This document shows positions 52,279 to 63,150 of a stretch of 64,000 nt of DNA, in pieces (within the stretch, counting starts at the first letter, position 1; each line of letters opens with the position of its first letter). The stretch covers positions 1,984,001 to 2,048,000 of the forward strand of contig LR134353.1 of NCBI GenBank assembly GCA_900637135.1, in the 5' to 3' direction. A program made the position numbers and the translations under genes. Under the pieces are notes generated by a model. The model was not told the origin of the DNA, searched no databases, and worked only from the letters and a program-made list of their open reading frames with translations. The DNA is from Mycolicibacterium flavescens (GTDB lineage Bacteria > Actinomycetota > Actinomycetes > Mycobacteriales > Mycobacteriaceae).

Positions 52279-55239
52279 GTGGCCAAACCAGCGACGCAGC
52301 GTCCGAAGCTGCCGAGCGCAGGCCGGTTGGGGCTCGTCGAACCCACCGCGCCCGCGGAACTCGACCTGTTGGGTTGGAACACCGACGCGCACGTCGAGCT
52401 TCTGTGGTCGTTGTCGCGTGCCCCCGACGCCGATACCGCGCTGCGCACGATGGTCCGGTTGGCCGAGGCGTTGGGCGATGGCTGGGACGAACTCAACCGG
52501 GCTCTGCTCACCGACAAAAGCCTGCGGGGCCGGCTGTTCAGCCTGCTGGGTTCCTCGTTGGCCCTCGGTGACCACCTCATCGCGACTCCGGAGAACTGGC
52601 GGTTGCTCGCCGGTGACGTCGCCCTGCCGACCCGTGACGCGCTGCGCGAGATGTTCGTCGCGCTGGCCGACGAGGCGTCCGACACGTCGACCGCGCTGCA
52701 GCCGCTGCGCAAGCTCTACCGCGACCGGGTGCTGGTGCTGGCCAGCCTGGACCTGGCACCGACGGTGGAGAACGAACCGGTCCTGCCCTTCCCGACCATC
52801 GGCGAGCACCTGTCGGACCTCGCCGACGCGGCACTGGCCGCCGCGCTGCACCTCGCGATCAAGACGACCGGGGGCGAGTCACCGCCCCGGATCGCGATCA
52901 TCGCGATGGGCAAATGCGGTGCGCGCGAACTGAACTACGTCAGCGACGTCGATGTCATCTTCGTCGCCGAGCCCGCTGACGCGTTGGCTACCCGGGTGGC
53001 CGGCGAGCTGATGCGGTTCGCGGCCGACGCGTTCTTCGAAGTCGACGCGGCGCTGCGGCCCGAAGGCAAACACGGCCAGCTGGTGCGCACGCTGGACTCG
53101 CACGTCGCCTACTACGAGCGCTGGGCCAAAACGTGGGAGTTCCAGGCATTGCTGAAGGCGCGGCCGGCCGCGGGCGACCCTGAACTCGGTCAGGCGTACG
53201 TCGACGCCCTGATGCCGATGGTGTGGACGGCCAGCGAGCGCGAGGACTTCGTCCCCGAAGTGCAGGCGATGAGGAGGCGGGTCGAGGAGCTCGTGCCTGC
53301 AGGGCAACGCTCGCGGGAGATCAAACTGGGCACCGGCGGGCTGCGCGACGTCGAATTTGCCGTGCAGCTCCTGCAATTGGTGCACGGCCGCAACGACGAG
53401 CGGCTGCACGTCGCGTCGACCGTGGCCGCGCTGGCCGCACTCGGTGAGCGCGGATACGTCGGGCGCGACGACGCCGCCAACCTCACCGCGTCGTATGAAT
53501 TCCTGCGCCTGCTCGAGCACCGGCTACAGCTGCAGCGGATGGTGCGCACCCACCTACTTCCCGACGAGGACGACGACGAGTCGCTGCGTTGGCTGGCCAG
53601 GGCCGCGCACGTGCGGCCCGACGGCACGCGCGATGCGCTTGGCGTGTTGCGCGAAGAGCTCAAGCGCCAGAGCCTGCGGGTGTCGCGGTTGCACGAAAAG
53701 CTGTTCTACCAACCGCTTCTGGAGTCGGTCGGTCAACCGGCAGTGAGCATTTCGGACGGGATGACCCAGAAGGCCGCCGAGCGACAGCTGGCCGCGCTGG
53801 GTTACGAAGGCCCGCAGAGCGCGTTGACGCATCTGGCCGCCCTGACGGGCAGCAGCGCCCGCCGGGGCCGCGTGCAGCAGGTGCTGTTGCCCACGCTGCT
53901 CAACTGGCTTTCGGACACGCCCGATCCCGATGCGGGGCTGCTGTCCTACCGCCGCATCAGCGATGCCCTGTCCGAACAGCGGTGGTTCCTGGCGACGCTG
54001 CGCGACGAGGGGGCCGTCGCCAAGCGCCTCATGCAGGTGCTCGGCACCTCGGCGTACGTCCCGGAATTGCTCATGCGGGCGCCGGAAGTCATCCAGTCCT
54101 ACGCCGACGGTCCGAGCGGGCCCAAGCTGCTCGAGGCCGAACCCGAAGCGGTGGCACGGGCTCTGGTCGCTTCGGCCGCACGGTATTCCGATCCGCAGCG
54201 AGCCATCGCGGCGGCGCGTACATTGCGCAGGCGTGAGCTCGCGCGCATCGCGTCGGCCGATTTGCTCGGCATGCTCGAAGTCACCGAGGTGTGTCGCGCG
54301 CTGACCTCGGTGTGGGTGGCGGTGCTGCAGGCCGCGCTGGAGGCGGTGATCCGCGCCCAGACGACCGACAAGGGTCCGCTGGCCCGCATCGCGGTGATCG
54401 GCATGGGTCGGCTGGGCGGTGGCGAGTTGGGCTACGGCTCCGACGCCGACGTGATGTACGTGTGCGAACCCGAAGAGGGCGTTGAGGAATCGGCCGCGGT
54501 GAAATGGGCGGTGACGGTCGCCGAGCAGGTGCGCGCCCTGCTCGGGACGCCGAGTTCGGATCCGCCGCTGGAGGTCGACGCGAACCTGCGCCCCGAGGGC
54601 CGCAACGGCCCGCTGGTGCGCACCCTGTCCTCGTATCAGGCCTACTACCAGCGCTACGTCCAGACGTGGGAAGTGCAGGCGCTGCTGCGGGCCCATCGCG
54701 TGGCCGGCGACCTCGACCTGGGGGAGCGGTTCCTGCTGATGATCGACAAGATCCGTTACCCACCCGGCGGTGTGTCTGCCGAAGCGGTGCAGGAGATCCG
54801 GCGGATCAAGGCGCGGGTGGACGCCGAACGGCTGCCGCGCGGAGCCGACCCGAACACCCACACCAAACTCGGACGCGGCGGCCTCGCCGATATCGAGTGG
54901 ACCGTGCAGCTGCTGCAGTTGCGCTATGCGCACAAGGTGCCCGCGCTGCACAACACCTCGACGCTGCAGTCGCTGAACGCGATCGGCGCCGCGGAACTGA
55001 TCGCCGAGGGCGACGTCGAACTGCTGCGGCAGGCCTGGCTGACGGCGACCAGCGCGCGTAACGCGCTGGTGCTGGTGCGGGGTAAGCCGACCGATCAGCT
55101 GCCCGGGCCCGGGCGGCAGCTGAACGCCGTCGCGGTGGCCGCGGGGTGGGACACCGACGACGGGGGAGAGTTCCTCGACAATTACCTGCGGGTGACGAGG
55201 CGTGCAAAAGCAGTGGTGCGCAAGGTTTTCGGAGGATAG
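52279..55239 (+). CDS. glnE: Glutamate-ammonia-ligase adenylyltransferase GlnE
   Basis: 986 aa, bifunctional: adenylylates and deadenylylates glutamine synthetase to set its activity with nitrogen state. Two nucleotidyltransferase domains are seen: first with [10 protein letters not shown] near residue 220, second with [11 protein letters not shown] near residue 717, each followed by [16 protein letters not shown]. The central helical linker is intact. GTG 52279 is taken, since [13 protein letters not shown] matches the GlnE N-terminus; a GTG at 52258 in frame gives seven more residues. Follows glnA2 with a 38-bp gap, as in M. tuberculosis (Rv2221c-Rv2222c). Confidence 0.96.
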   Translation: MAKPATQRPKLPSAGRLGLVEPTAPAELDLLGWNTDAHVELLWSLSRAPDADTALRTMVRLAEALGDGWDELNRALLTDKSLRGRLFSLLGSSLALGDHLIATPENWRLLAGDVALPTRDALREMFVALADEASDTSTALQPLRKLYRDRVLVLASLDLAPTVENEPVLPFPTIGEHLSDLADAALAAALHLAIKTTGGESPPRIAIIAMGKCGARELNYVSDVDVIFVAEPADALATRVAGELMRFAADAFFEVDAALRPEGKHGQLVRTLDSHVAYYERWAKTWEFQALLKARPAAGDPELGQAYVDALMPMVWTASEREDFVPEVQAMRRRVEELVPAGQRSREIKLGTGGLRDVEFAVQLLQLVHGRNDERLHVASTVAALAALGERGYVGRDDAANLTASYEFLRLLEHRLQLQRMVRTHLLPDEDDDESLRWLARAAHVRPDGTRDALGVLREELKRQSLRVSRLHEKLFYQPLLESVGQPAVSISDGMTQKAAERQLAALGYEGPQSALTHLAALTGSSARRGRVQQVLLPTLLNWLSDTPDPDAGLLSYRRISDALSEQRWFLATLRDEGAVAKRLMQVLGTSAYVPELLMRAPEVIQSYADGPSGPKLLEAEPEAVARALVASAARYSDPQRAIAAARTLRRRELARIASADLLGMLEVTEVCRALTSVWVAVLQAALEAVIRAQTTDKGPLARIAVIGMGRLGGGELGYGSDADVMYVCEPEEGVEESAAVKWAVTVAEQVRALLGTPSSDPPLEVDANLRPEGRNGPLVRTLSSYQAYYQRYVQTWEVQALLRAHRVAGDLDLGERFLLMIDKIRYPPGGVSAEAVQEIRRIKARVDAERLPRGADPNTHTKLGRGGLADIEWTVQLLQLRYAHKVPALHNTSTLQSLNAIGAAELIAEGDVELLRQAWLTATSARNALVLVRGKPTDQLPGPGRQLNAVAVAAGWDTDDGGEFLDNYLRVTRRAKAVVRKVFGG

Positions 55240-55351
55240 GTTCAACGAATGAGTATCTACGTCGGGTCGACTTGAATAGCGACTAGAAGTACGAGTCGGG
55301 CTGACGAAGTCGTCGGCAGCGCCATTATTTGTTGATGCACCGGCCGCCGAT

Positions 55352-58300
55352 CTACGGTATGCCGATTGTAGGCGGATCGCCAACGAGGGTCGGACTTTGT
55401 AGAAGAAGCATGTTGGTATTGTCGGGCCATTCTTCGGGATTCTCGACGAGAGTGAAGATGTCTCCGTTTTTCACGGCGAACAGCAACAGCTTGCCGGTGC
55501 TTGGCGGGTTCACACCATAGAAACTCTTGGCGAAGTTCTTCGCGACCTGTGCGGTCATTACGAGGGCCCCATGCTGCCTTTCATAGGCAGCCCTGATCTC
55601 CTGCATTGATAACTCTTCTTCGGTGTAATTGAAGTCGTATAACCAGGAGTTATACACCTCAGTGGGTATCTCGTTATCGAAGATGTAGCCACCGACCTGG
55701 CCGGGTATCCGGGTGTGGAACAGTTCTTCGGGGAAAGTGCCAGGCCGGAAAGCCACCACCGCATAGGTGACATACGCCCCCGCTGGAGGGACGTAATCGT
55801 ATTTGATGTGGATGCTTTCCCCGAGTTCCATCTTCCGATAGCCGATTACGTAGCCATTACCGGTGAAGTCGTCCTCCAGAGGATTGAGAAGTGAGACGAC
55901 ATACACCTCCGGGGTAACCATCGAATCCGTCTCTGGGTCATAGACCTGAGGTGGTTGCCCGGTGAGAGTCCAGTGTTGGACCTGATACTCCCAATGGTCT
56001 CCCTCAAGGAACGGCTTCGGCTCGGTCCTTAACACCTGGATGTCGACGAGGTTGAACCCGACGTCCTTGGCTGAACTTGCCTCTTTCCTCTGGAGGAGGT
56101 TGACGAACCGGACTGGGCTCGACACGCCGGGTGGGGTGAAACCGGCGGGGATCAGTTGGATGGTCACCGGGATGGCGATTGTATTGCCGTAGCTGTCTGT
56201 CGCTGTGACGAAGACAACCACGCTGTCCGTCTGGGGAGTTTCCCCGGCAAAGTCTCGCGCGTCGGAGTTGGGTGTGAACACGAAGCCGCCGTCGGGGTTG
56301 ACGACCAAGGTACCGAACGGCCCCGTCGTTGAACCTCCGTATGTCGTCGTGCCACCAGGATCGCTGGCGGGCGGCGGAACCGACACACTTCCGGAGATTG
56401 CGCCTGTGACGTAATTCGTAGTGTGCACAGTGTATTGCGGGGTCAAGTTTGGACCGGGACCCTGACCGGGTGGCTGGCCCGGCGGCGGCGTGCTCGCCGT
56501 CGGATCCGGAATGTCCGGTTTGGCGAGTTTCACTACGGCTACCGTCGAGCTGCCGAGGAGCACGTACAGGCGTTTGCCGTCGCTGCTGAGGGCCATGTCC
56601 ACCGGATCGATGAGAGAGTCGATTGGAACAGTGCCGAGAACGGTCGAGGTCTGCCGGTCAAAGATAGCCACACCGTCGACAGAGGGGCTGTAAATCCCCT
56701 TGACTCCGATGGCGAATCCCCGCGTGTCGACGGGGATGCCGTCGGCGTCCAGCGGCAGCGTCGTCACGGTGCCGTTTTCTATGACTGAATATGAGTTAGC
56801 GTGTGCGACGTAGGCACGGCCTCCCCGCACGACTATTGACTGCGGCGCCTCCTCGAGCTCTATAGCGTCGATGAACTCGCCGCTGATCGCGTCGTATATG
56901 AACACCCTGTCGTCGTACGCCGAGGCTACGTAAACGAGACCATCCTCGCTGATCGCCGACTGAACGGTGGCGGCGACTCCGCCCATAACGATTTGGGCGA
57001 TTGGGTCTCCAGTCGCGGCATCGTAAACTCCCCATACGCCGTTGCCGGCTACGTAGACCCTTGAGCCGAACACCTCAATGTATGGATCCAACATCCCGAC
57101 GCCAACAGAGAAGGACGATTCGACCACGCCCGGCGATGGCTCGATCGGCAGGGTGTTGACGGTGATTTCGACCGGCGGGTTGTGTCCGTCGGACACCGCG
57201 ACGGTGAACGAGTCCGCGCCTGGACCCGACCCGAGGTAGGCGGCGAGGGTGGCTTCCGGGTTCGGACGGTATATGAAGGCTCCGTCGGAGCCGAGGTCGA
57301 TCTCACCCCGCAACGGTGCGCCGGTGAGGGTGTAGGTCAACGTATCGTTGTTGGGATCAGTGGCATTGAGGTTGCCGCTGACCGCACGACTCGCGTCGGG
57401 TGCGCCAAACGTCGCCATCGCGGTCGGTGGCGCATTAACCGGGCTGATCGTGGCTTGGTGCACCACGGCGTTGCTTGGGAGGTTGCCGTCGGTGACTGTG
57501 AACGCGACGGTGCGTGGTGTCGGGGTGGGTGTGGCGCTGGTGTTGGTGTAGGTGATCGCGCGCAGCGCGGCCTGGTAGCTGGCGACGCTGGAGGCGCCGG
57601 TCAGGGTAAGCACACCGGTGCCAGCATTGTAGGCCGCGGTGATGCCGTTTTGCGGATTGGGCGTCAGGGCGAGGACGTCTCCGTCGGACTGGAACCCGCC
57701 GGTGATGGCGACGGTGGCGCCGGTGAGGATTTCGCCGTCTGGGTCGGACACTGTGATGGTGGGATCCAGCCTGACCGTTGTGTTTGGCGGCACGGCGACG
57801 TTGCCGCTGGTGCTCGACAGGGCGGGTGCGTCGTTGACCGCGGTGACGGTGATGGTCTTGGTCGCCGCTGCACTGGTGGCAACACCGTCACTAATTGCGA
57901 AGATGAAAGTCTTGCTTGTCTCCGGGGCATCGCTTGTTGACGTGAACGTGACACTGCGCAGCGCCTGCTGGTAGTTGGCCACACTGGAAGTGCCGGTCAG
58001 CGCGAGCACTCCGGTGAATTCGTTGTAAGTGGCGGTGATGCCGCTGCCCGCGGGTGCGGTAAATGCCAGGGTGTCACCCAGTTGCACCTCGTCGAGTCGC
58101 ACGGTGGCCCCCGTCAGCGACGCCGAATCGGTGTCAATCAGTGTCAGGCCGCCATCGACTGCCACGGGTGCGGATTGCTCGGTGTACAAGGTGTTGCCGA
58201 CAGTGGTAATGATTTGGGGTGCAACGTTGTTCGCGGTGGTCGAGACGACCTTGGTCGCGATCTGACTGACGTCCGCACCATCACTGATCTGGAATGCAAT

Positions 58301-61300
58301 AGTCCGTTCCGTTGGCGGATTCCCGCTGGTGTTCTGGTAGGTCACCGACCGCAGCGCGGCCTGATAATCGGCCACGGACGCGGTGCCGGTCAGCACCAGG
58401 ATTTCGGCCCGTTGGTCAGCGTCGATGATGCCGCTGCCCGCGGGTGCGGTAAATGTCAGCGTGTCGCCGTCACTCGGCGAAACGATCGCGACGACGGCAG
58501 CCTCGAGCGTCGATGAGTCCGGATCGGTGATGGTCAGGCCACTGTCGATGACCGCCGGTGATCCTAGGTGAAGCGTCGTAGCGCCTGGGCTGTTGGTGAG
58601 CCGTGGCGCGTCGTTTTCGGCCTCCACCGAGATGGACTTGGTCGCCGGTGAACTGGCCGCTATCCCGTCGTTGACCTTGAAGGTGATCACCTTGGTCGCG
58701 ACGGGGGCATCGGTGGTTGACGCGAACGTGACGGAGCGCAGCGCTTGCTGGTAGTTGGAAACACTCGAGGTGCCGGTCAGCGTTAGCACGCCTGTCATGT
58801 TGTTGTAGCTGCTCATAATGCCGCTGCCCGCGGGGGCGGTGAACGCCAACGTGTCACCGGACTGGAAGCCTGTGGATATCTCCGCGACTGCACTCGACAG
58901 GGTTGTCGAATCAGCATCGCTGATGCTTAACCCGTTGTCGACCTCCACGGGCTGCTGCTGCTCGATGTAGTCGGTAGGGCCGGCCGAAGTTGTCACCGCA
59001 GGTGCCAGATTGCTGACGGTGACTGCGACTTGGTGGTTGACGGCATTGCTTGAGACGTCGCCGTCGGTGACGGTGATGGAAACGGTGCGTGGGTTGGTGA
59101 TGGGGGTTGTGTCGGTATTGGTGTATGTGACGGCGCGCAGGGCAGCTTGGTAGTCGGCGACGGTGGCGGGGCCGGTCAAGGTAAGCACTCCGGTGGCCGC
59201 GTTGTAGGTGCCGGTGATCCCGCTTTGTGGGTTGGGACTCAACTCCAAGACGTCCTCGCCGGTTTGCAGACCAGACGTGATGGTGACGGTGGCCCCAGTC
59301 AGGGTGGTGTCGTCGGGGTCGGTGATGGTGATCATCGAGTCCAGGGTGACCGGTGTGCCTGGGGCGGTGGTGACATCGCCGCTGCTGCTGGAAAGTGTGG
59401 GTGCATCGTTGACCGCGGTGATGGCCAGGGTTTTGGTGGCGGTGGTGCCGGGGGTGGTGCCGTCGGTGACGGTGTAGCTGATGGTGCGTGTGGCCGGTGG
59501 GGTGTCGCTGGTGTTGTGGTAAGTGACTGAGCGCAGCGCGGTTTGGTAGTTGGCCACGCTGGAGGTGCCGGTGAGGGTCAGCACTCCGGTCGTTTTGTTG
59601 TAGCTGCCGGTGATGCCGCTGCCCGCTGGTGCGGTGAAGTCAAGTGTCTCAGCGGAATTCGGGCTACCGATGGTCACCGTTGCCCCGGTCAGGTTCGCGG
59701 AGTCCGCGTCGCTGAGGGTGAGGCCGGTGTCGACTGCTGTGGGGGCGGCCTGCTCGGTGTAGTTGGTGGCGCCCGCCGACGTGGTGATTGTCGGCGCGTC
59801 ATTGACTGCGGTGACCGCGACGGTTTTGGTTCCCGCAGCGCTGGGAGTGGTGCCGTCGGTGACGGTGAAGCCGATGGTGCGCGTCGCGGACGGGGTATCG
59901 CTGGTGTTGTGGTAGGTGACCGAGCGCAGTGCGGTTTGGTAGTTGGCCACGCTGGAGGTGCCGGTGAGGGTCAGCACTCCGGTCGTGTTGTTGTAGCTGC
60001 CGGTGATGTTGCTGCCCGCTGGTGCGGTGAAGTCAAGTGTCTCAGCCGAACTCGCACTGCCGATGGACACCGTCGCGCCAGTCAGTGTCGTGTTGTCTGG
60101 GTCGGCGAGCGTCAGTCCACTGTCGATCGCCTTCGGCGCGGACTGTTCGGTGTATGAGGTGGCACCCGCCGACGTGGTGACCGTGGGTGCGTCGTTGACA
60201 CCGGTGACGGCGACGGTTTTGGTCCGCGGTGTGCTGGCGGCGGTGCCGTCGGCGACGGTGAAGGTGACGGTGCGCGTCGCGGGCGGGGTGTCGCTGGTGT
60301 TCTCGTAGGTGACCGAGCGCAGCGCGGTTTGGTAGTTGGCGACGCTGGACGACCCGGTGAGGGTCAGTTGTCCCGTGGCACTGTTGTAGTTACCGGTGAT
60401 GCCGCTGCCCGCTGGCGCAGTGAACGCAAGTGTTTCAGCGGAATTCGGGCTACCGATGGATACCGTTGCGCCGGTCAGCGTGCTGTTGTCGGCGTCGGCG
60501 AGCGTCAGTCCGCTGTCGATCGTCTTCGGCGCCGCCTGCTCGGTGTAGGAGGTGGCACCCGACGAGGTGGTGACCGTCGGTGGCTGGTTCGGGGCGATCG
60601 GAGCGATGGCCACATTGACCGTGACGGTTCCAGTACCCCCGTAGCCGTCGGAAATCGTCACGGTGAACGTGTCCGTCTTAGCGGTCTTGGCTGCTTTCGG
60701 AACGCTCGCGGCTTGGCGAGCTTCGAGGGTTGGTGTGTACGTGAAGGTGTCGTTGGCGCTGTTGTACGCGATCGACCCTTTGCTGGTTGTCAGCGGGCCA
60801 CTGAAGCTCAGGTCGTCACCGTCGCGGTCTCTCGCAGTAAGGGTTCCCGTCACCTCGCCCGTCACCGGATTCGGCTTCCCCAGCGACACAGCGCCGTTGG
60901 TGGGCGCCGAATTAGCAGGAAGAATCGTGACGGAAACCGGAACCTGCACGGAGTTTCCCTGGCCGTCATCGACCGTGACGGTGAAGTTGTCTTCGCCGGC
61001 ACCCGTCAGGGCCGCGTCGGGAGCCGCAGCGTTGTGGCGGGCGACAGTAGTGGGCGTATAGGTGACTCTGCCCTTCCTGTCGACGACCACGCTGCCTTTG
61101 GCCGTCATGGTGGATCCGGCGTAGGTGAGACGATCACCTTCGGGGTCGTTCGCGATCAACTGGCCCTTGATCACACCGGTCTTGGTGGGCGAGGACGCCA
61201 CGAAATCCACCGTAGGGGCGCCGTTCGCGGCGGCGGCGAGCATGAGGCTGTTGTCGATATCGTCGATCTTGAAAGTTTCGGCCTCGGCTATGTCCGGGCC

Positions 61301-62173
61301 GGCGCCGAACCGACGGCTCGCAGCCGCCGCCAGCACCCACATGACAGGGGAGTTCACCGGAAGCTCCGGCGAGCCTGACGAGAAGGCGTCCAACAGCGTC
61401 GCGAGCACCCGAGTTACCACACTTGCCGGCTCGGTGGGTGTTGTCGGCGCTGCGCCGACCACGATGGACCCACTGGCGGGCACCGTGTGGGCTAGGGAAG
61501 TGACAATCGGCTCGATACGCGCGCCGAGAAGCGGCGTCGAATTCACGACTGGGACGGCTATCCGAGCCGGCGGATCGTTGAACGAAGTGAATGACGCCGG
61601 GGGTTCGATGCTCATCGCGACTGCGCCTAGCGGCCTACCATCGTCTTTCACAGTAACGACGGCTTCCGATTGGCTCCGCTTCGGCGCCGCTTCAGGAAGC
61701 GGCTCGGAGATCATGGGTTCAGGAATCTGGGGCGGCGCTGGCTGTGCGCTTGAGCCGGGCTCTTCTTCATCGCTTGTGCCCTTTGCGACCGTCTCCTCAG
61801 CCGACTCGTCGTCCTGCTTAGTCTGGCCGTCGTTTTGGCTAGTCTGGGCGCCGCTGCGAACCTCCCCGTTCGCCGAGATGACAACACCATCGTCGAGCTT
61901 TAGAGAGCCTTTCGAGTCGGCTGGCGGCTCAGGGGGTGCTGCGATTCGTTCGTCGGACGAGGCATCCGGCTGTTGCGCGGCTTTGGGCAGGTCCGTAGCA
62001 GTCTCTGCCTCCGGGGAATTCACCGAATTCGTCTGCTGACTTTCGTTATCTGTACCGACCGAAGCGCTGTCATCTTGAGCCCATACCACGCCTGTGCCGC
62101 TTGCCATAGCTACGCCCACGCCCAACGCGACGGCCAACGCCCCGACCCGACCGACATGCTTTGCGTAGCCCAT
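55352..62173 (-). CDS. Giant secreted repeat protein (VCBS/cadherin-like repeats, beta-propeller)
   Basis: 2273 aa. N-terminal signal peptide (ALAVALGVGVAMASG, cut near WAQD), then a ~250-residue acidic Pro/Glu/Ser-rich region, then two Ig/VCBS-like domains (LIANDPEGDRLTYAG; LTARDRDGDDLSFSG). Residues ~528-1577 are eight tandem repeats of ~131 aa (spacings 388-397 bp), each with YTEQ, LTDPD-like, TGATV, FTAPAGSGITGSYN, LTGTSSVANYQTALRSVTY motifs. Next come another VCBS-like domain, a YVTN-type beta-propeller (~1690-1885) and a final ~270-aa domain. Likely a cell-surface adhesin or wall-anchored protein. AAGGGGG precedes the ATG. No LPXTG is seen. Confidence 0.9.
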   Translation of the reverse strand: MGYAKHVGRVGALAVALGVGVAMASGTGVVWAQDDSASVGTDNESQQTNSVNSPEAETATDLPKAAQQPDASSDERIAAPPEPPADSKGSLKLDDGVVISANGEVRSGAQTSQNDGQTKQDDESAEETVAKGTSDEEEPGSSAQPAPPQIPEPMISEPLPEAAPKRSQSEAVVTVKDDGRPLGAVAMSIEPPASFTSFNDPPARIAVPVVNSTPLLGARIEPIVTSLAHTVPASGSIVVGAAPTTPTEPASVVTRVLATLLDAFSSGSPELPVNSPVMWVLAAAASRRFGAGPDIAEAETFKIDDIDNSLMLAAAANGAPTVDFVASSPTKTGVIKGQLIANDPEGDRLTYAGSTMTAKGSVVVDRKGRVTYTPTTVARHNAAAPDAALTGAGEDNFTVTVDDGQGNSVQVPVSVTILPANSAPTNGAVSLGKPNPVTGEVTGTLTARDRDGDDLSFSGPLTTSKGSIAYNSANDTFTYTPTLEARQAASVPKAAKTAKTDTFTVTISDGYGGTGTVTVNVAIAPIAPNQPPTVTTSSGATSYTEQAAPKTIDSGLTLADADNSTLTGATVSIGSPNSAETLAFTAPAGSGITGNYNSATGQLTLTGSSSVANYQTALRSVTYENTSDTPPATRTVTFTVADGTAASTPRTKTVAVTGVNDAPTVTTSAGATSYTEQSAPKAIDSGLTLADPDNTTLTGATVSIGSASSAETLDFTAPAGSNITGSYNNTTGVLTLTGTSSVANYQTALRSVTYHNTSDTPSATRTIGFTVTDGTTPSAAGTKTVAVTAVNDAPTITTSAGATNYTEQAAPTAVDTGLTLSDADSANLTGATVTIGSPNSAETLDFTAPAGSGITGSYNKTTGVLTLTGTSSVANYQTALRSVTYHNTSDTPPATRTISYTVTDGTTPGTTATKTLAITAVNDAPTLSSSSGDVTTAPGTPVTLDSMITITDPDDTTLTGATVTITSGLQTGEDVLELSPNPQSGITGTYNAATGVLTLTGPATVADYQAALRAVTYTNTDTTPITNPRTVSITVTDGDVSSNAVNHQVAVTVSNLAPAVTTSAGPTDYIEQQQPVEVDNGLSISDADSTTLSSAVAEISTGFQSGDTLAFTAPAGSGIMSSYNNMTGVLTLTGTSSVSNYQQALRSVTFASTTDAPVATKVITFKVNDGIAASSPATKSISVEAENDAPRLTNSPGATTLHLGSPAVIDSGLTITDPDSSTLEAAVVAIVSPSDGDTLTFTAPAGSGIIDADQRAEILVLTGTASVADYQAALRSVTYQNTSGNPPTERTIAFQISDGADVSQIATKVVSTTANNVAPQIITTVGNTLYTEQSAPVAVDGGLTLIDTDSASLTGATVRLDEVQLGDTLAFTAPAGSGITATYNEFTGVLALTGTSSVANYQQALRSVTFTSTSDAPETSKTFIFAISDGVATSAAATKTITVTAVNDAPALSSTSGNVAVPPNTTVRLDPTITVSDPDGEILTGATVAITGGFQSDGDVLALTPNPQNGITAAYNAGTGVLTLTGASSVASYQAALRAITYTNTSATPTPTPRTVAFTVTDGNLPSNAVVHQATISPVNAPPTAMATFGAPDASRAVSGNLNATDPNNDTLTYTLTGAPLRGEIDLGSDGAFIYRPNPEATLAAYLGSGPGADSFTVAVSDGHNPPVEITVNTLPIEPSPGVVESSFSVGVGMLDPYIEVFGSRVYVAGNGVWGVYDAATGDPIAQIVMGGVAATVQSAISEDGLVYVASAYDDRVFIYDAISGEFIDAIELEEAPQSIVVRGGRAYVAHANSYSVIENGTVTTLPLDADGIPVDTRGFAIGVKGIYSPSVDGVAIFDRQTSTVLGTVPIDSLIDPVDMALSSDGKRLYVLLGSSTVAVVKLAKPDIPDPTASTPPPGQPPGQGPGPNLTPQYTVHTTNYVTGAISGSVSVPPPASDPGGTTTYGGSTTGPFGTLVVNPDGGFVFTPNSDARDFAGETPQTDSVVVFVTATDSYGNTIAIPVTIQLIPAGFTPPGVSSPVRFVNLLQRKEASSAKDVGFNLVDIQVLRTEPKPFLEGDHWEYQVQHWTLTGQPPQVYDPETDSMVTPEVYVVSLLNPLEDDFTGNGYVIGYRKMELGESIHIKYDYVPPAGAYVTYAVVAFRPGTFPEELFHTRIPGQVGGYIFDNEIPTEVYNSWLYDFNYTEEELSMQEIRAAYERQHGALVMTAQVAKNFAKSFYGVNPPSTGKLLLFAVKNGDIFTLVENPEEWPDNTNMLLLQSPTLVGDPPTIGIP
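57440..60590 (-). repeat. Eight tandem ~394-bp repeats coding for ~131-aa modules
   Basis: The motif CGCAGCGCGGTTTGGTAGTT or a near variant recurs near 60,318, 59,930, 59,533, 59,137, 58,740, 58,348, 57,958 and 57,561. Distances are 388-397 bp, always a multiple of codons within error. Several neighbours (2 and 3; 1 and 3) are nearly identical over long stretches, a sign of recent duplication or gene conversion. Confidence 0.9.
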
Positions 62174-62514
62174 GACGCCCCCTTATTGATACAGCTGGTC
62201 CAGGGCCGGACGCTACCTGTGAATTTGCTTGGAGGAATCGGGTGTTTCCCTATTCTGACGCCTAGGAAAAGGAAACCCTTCTGTTGGCAAACATCGGATT
62301 CACGGTTTCTCTTTCTCAAGATGCGGCGAACGCATGTTGCTGAATACCTATGAAGAAATGTTGCTGAGGCAATAATTCGGCTCGGCATTTTATTGAGAAG
62401 GAAATTTTCGATGTCACAGCCGCTCGAGACCAACCCGGTCGGATTCCGGTGGGGAGGGCACTCGACGAGTGGCTGAGTGCGCACCGGCCAGTTGCTCTTT
62501 ATAGTGTTCGATGC
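62174..62514. promoter_or_regulatory. Intergenic region between the giant protein and the thioesterase
   Basis: 341 bp, divergent, markedly AT-rich at 62,220-62,420. It must hold the promoter of the giant protein. TATAGT at 62500-62505 lies nine bases before the GTG at 62515, fitting a -10 box for a leaderless thioesterase transcript. A possible 21-codon ORF sits at 62411-62476. Confidence 0.5.
62411..62476 (+). CDS. Possible 21-aa small ORF
   Basis: ATG 62411 follows GAGAAGGAAA (62395-62404) at a good distance and runs 21 codons to TGA 62474-62476, starting SQPLETNPVGFRWGGH. Nothing is known of it. It could be a leader peptide for the thioesterase gene or chance. Confidence 0.3.
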   Translation: MSQPLETNPVGFRWGGHSTSG

Positions 62515-63150
62515 GTGAGCATGGATTTCGGGTTCGACGTGATCACCGACGAGGAGTACGAGCGCCAGCGTGCGCTGTACGGTCCGCTGACCGAGGCAGT
62601 GCGCCGACTGATCTATGCGAGCCTGCACACCGAGATCGACGAGACCGCCGTCGCGGACGCGCAGGCCAAGATCGAGGCCGTCACACAGATTCTCGAGAGC
62701 ACACAGCGCCCGGTGTCCTCCACCCTGCGGCACGAGGTCACCGGCCGCCCGCTGGCGTGGGCGAATCCCGCTGTGGGACTGCGTAATGCGATCGCACCGC
62801 CGATGGTGATCCACCACGAACAGGATGGTCGCTGCTGGAGTGAGTTCACGCTGAGCGGCGCCTATGAGGGGCCGCCGGGGTGGGTGCACGGTGGCATCTG
62901 CGCGTTGGTGCTCGATCATCTACTGGGCGAGGCCGCCAGTGACGGCCTTACCCAGCCGAAGTTCACCGGCACCATCTCGCTGCGTTATCTGCGCGGCACA
63001 CCGCTTGGACCGCTGCGTGCGGAGGCGTTCGTGGAACGGTCCGAGGGGGTCAAGACGTTCGCCCGCGGATATCTGCTCGACGCACAGGGGGCCACGGTGG
63101 AGGCTGAGGGTGTGTTCATCCAGCCGGCGTGGGCGAGGGACGCCGGATGA
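62515..63150 (+). CDS. Hot-dog thioesterase (PaaI-like)
   Basis: 211 aa from GTG 62515 (ATG 62521 also in frame). The N-terminal helical part is followed by the hot-dog fold with GPPGWVHGGICALVLDHLLG, the PaaI active-site region in which His is followed by Gly-Gly, and FTGTISLRYLRGTPLGPLRA. Cleaves acyl-CoA thioesters. Coupled to the next gene by ATGA. The possible leaderless promoter is noted separately. Confidence 0.88.
   Translation: MSMDFGFDVITDEEYERQRALYGPLTEAVRRLIYASLHTEIDETAVADAQAKIEAVTQILESTQRPVSSTLRHEVTGRPLAWANPAVGLRNAIAPPMVIHHEQDGRCWSEFTLSGAYEGPPGWVHGGICALVLDHLLGEAASDGLTQPKFTGTISLRYLRGTPLGPLRAEAFVERSEGVKTFARGYLLDAQGATVEAEGVFIQPAWARDAG

Noticed and set aside
53554..55383. 609-codon reverse open frame opposite glnE
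   Set aside because: Same reason: glnE is unmistakable on the forward strand, and the product has shadow-type composition.
57440..60590. Regular ~394-bp repeats considered as a CRISPR-like or minisatellite array
   Set aside because: The repeats are in-frame protein modules of one long ORF with no unique spacers; no CRISPR array or cas gene is seen in the window.
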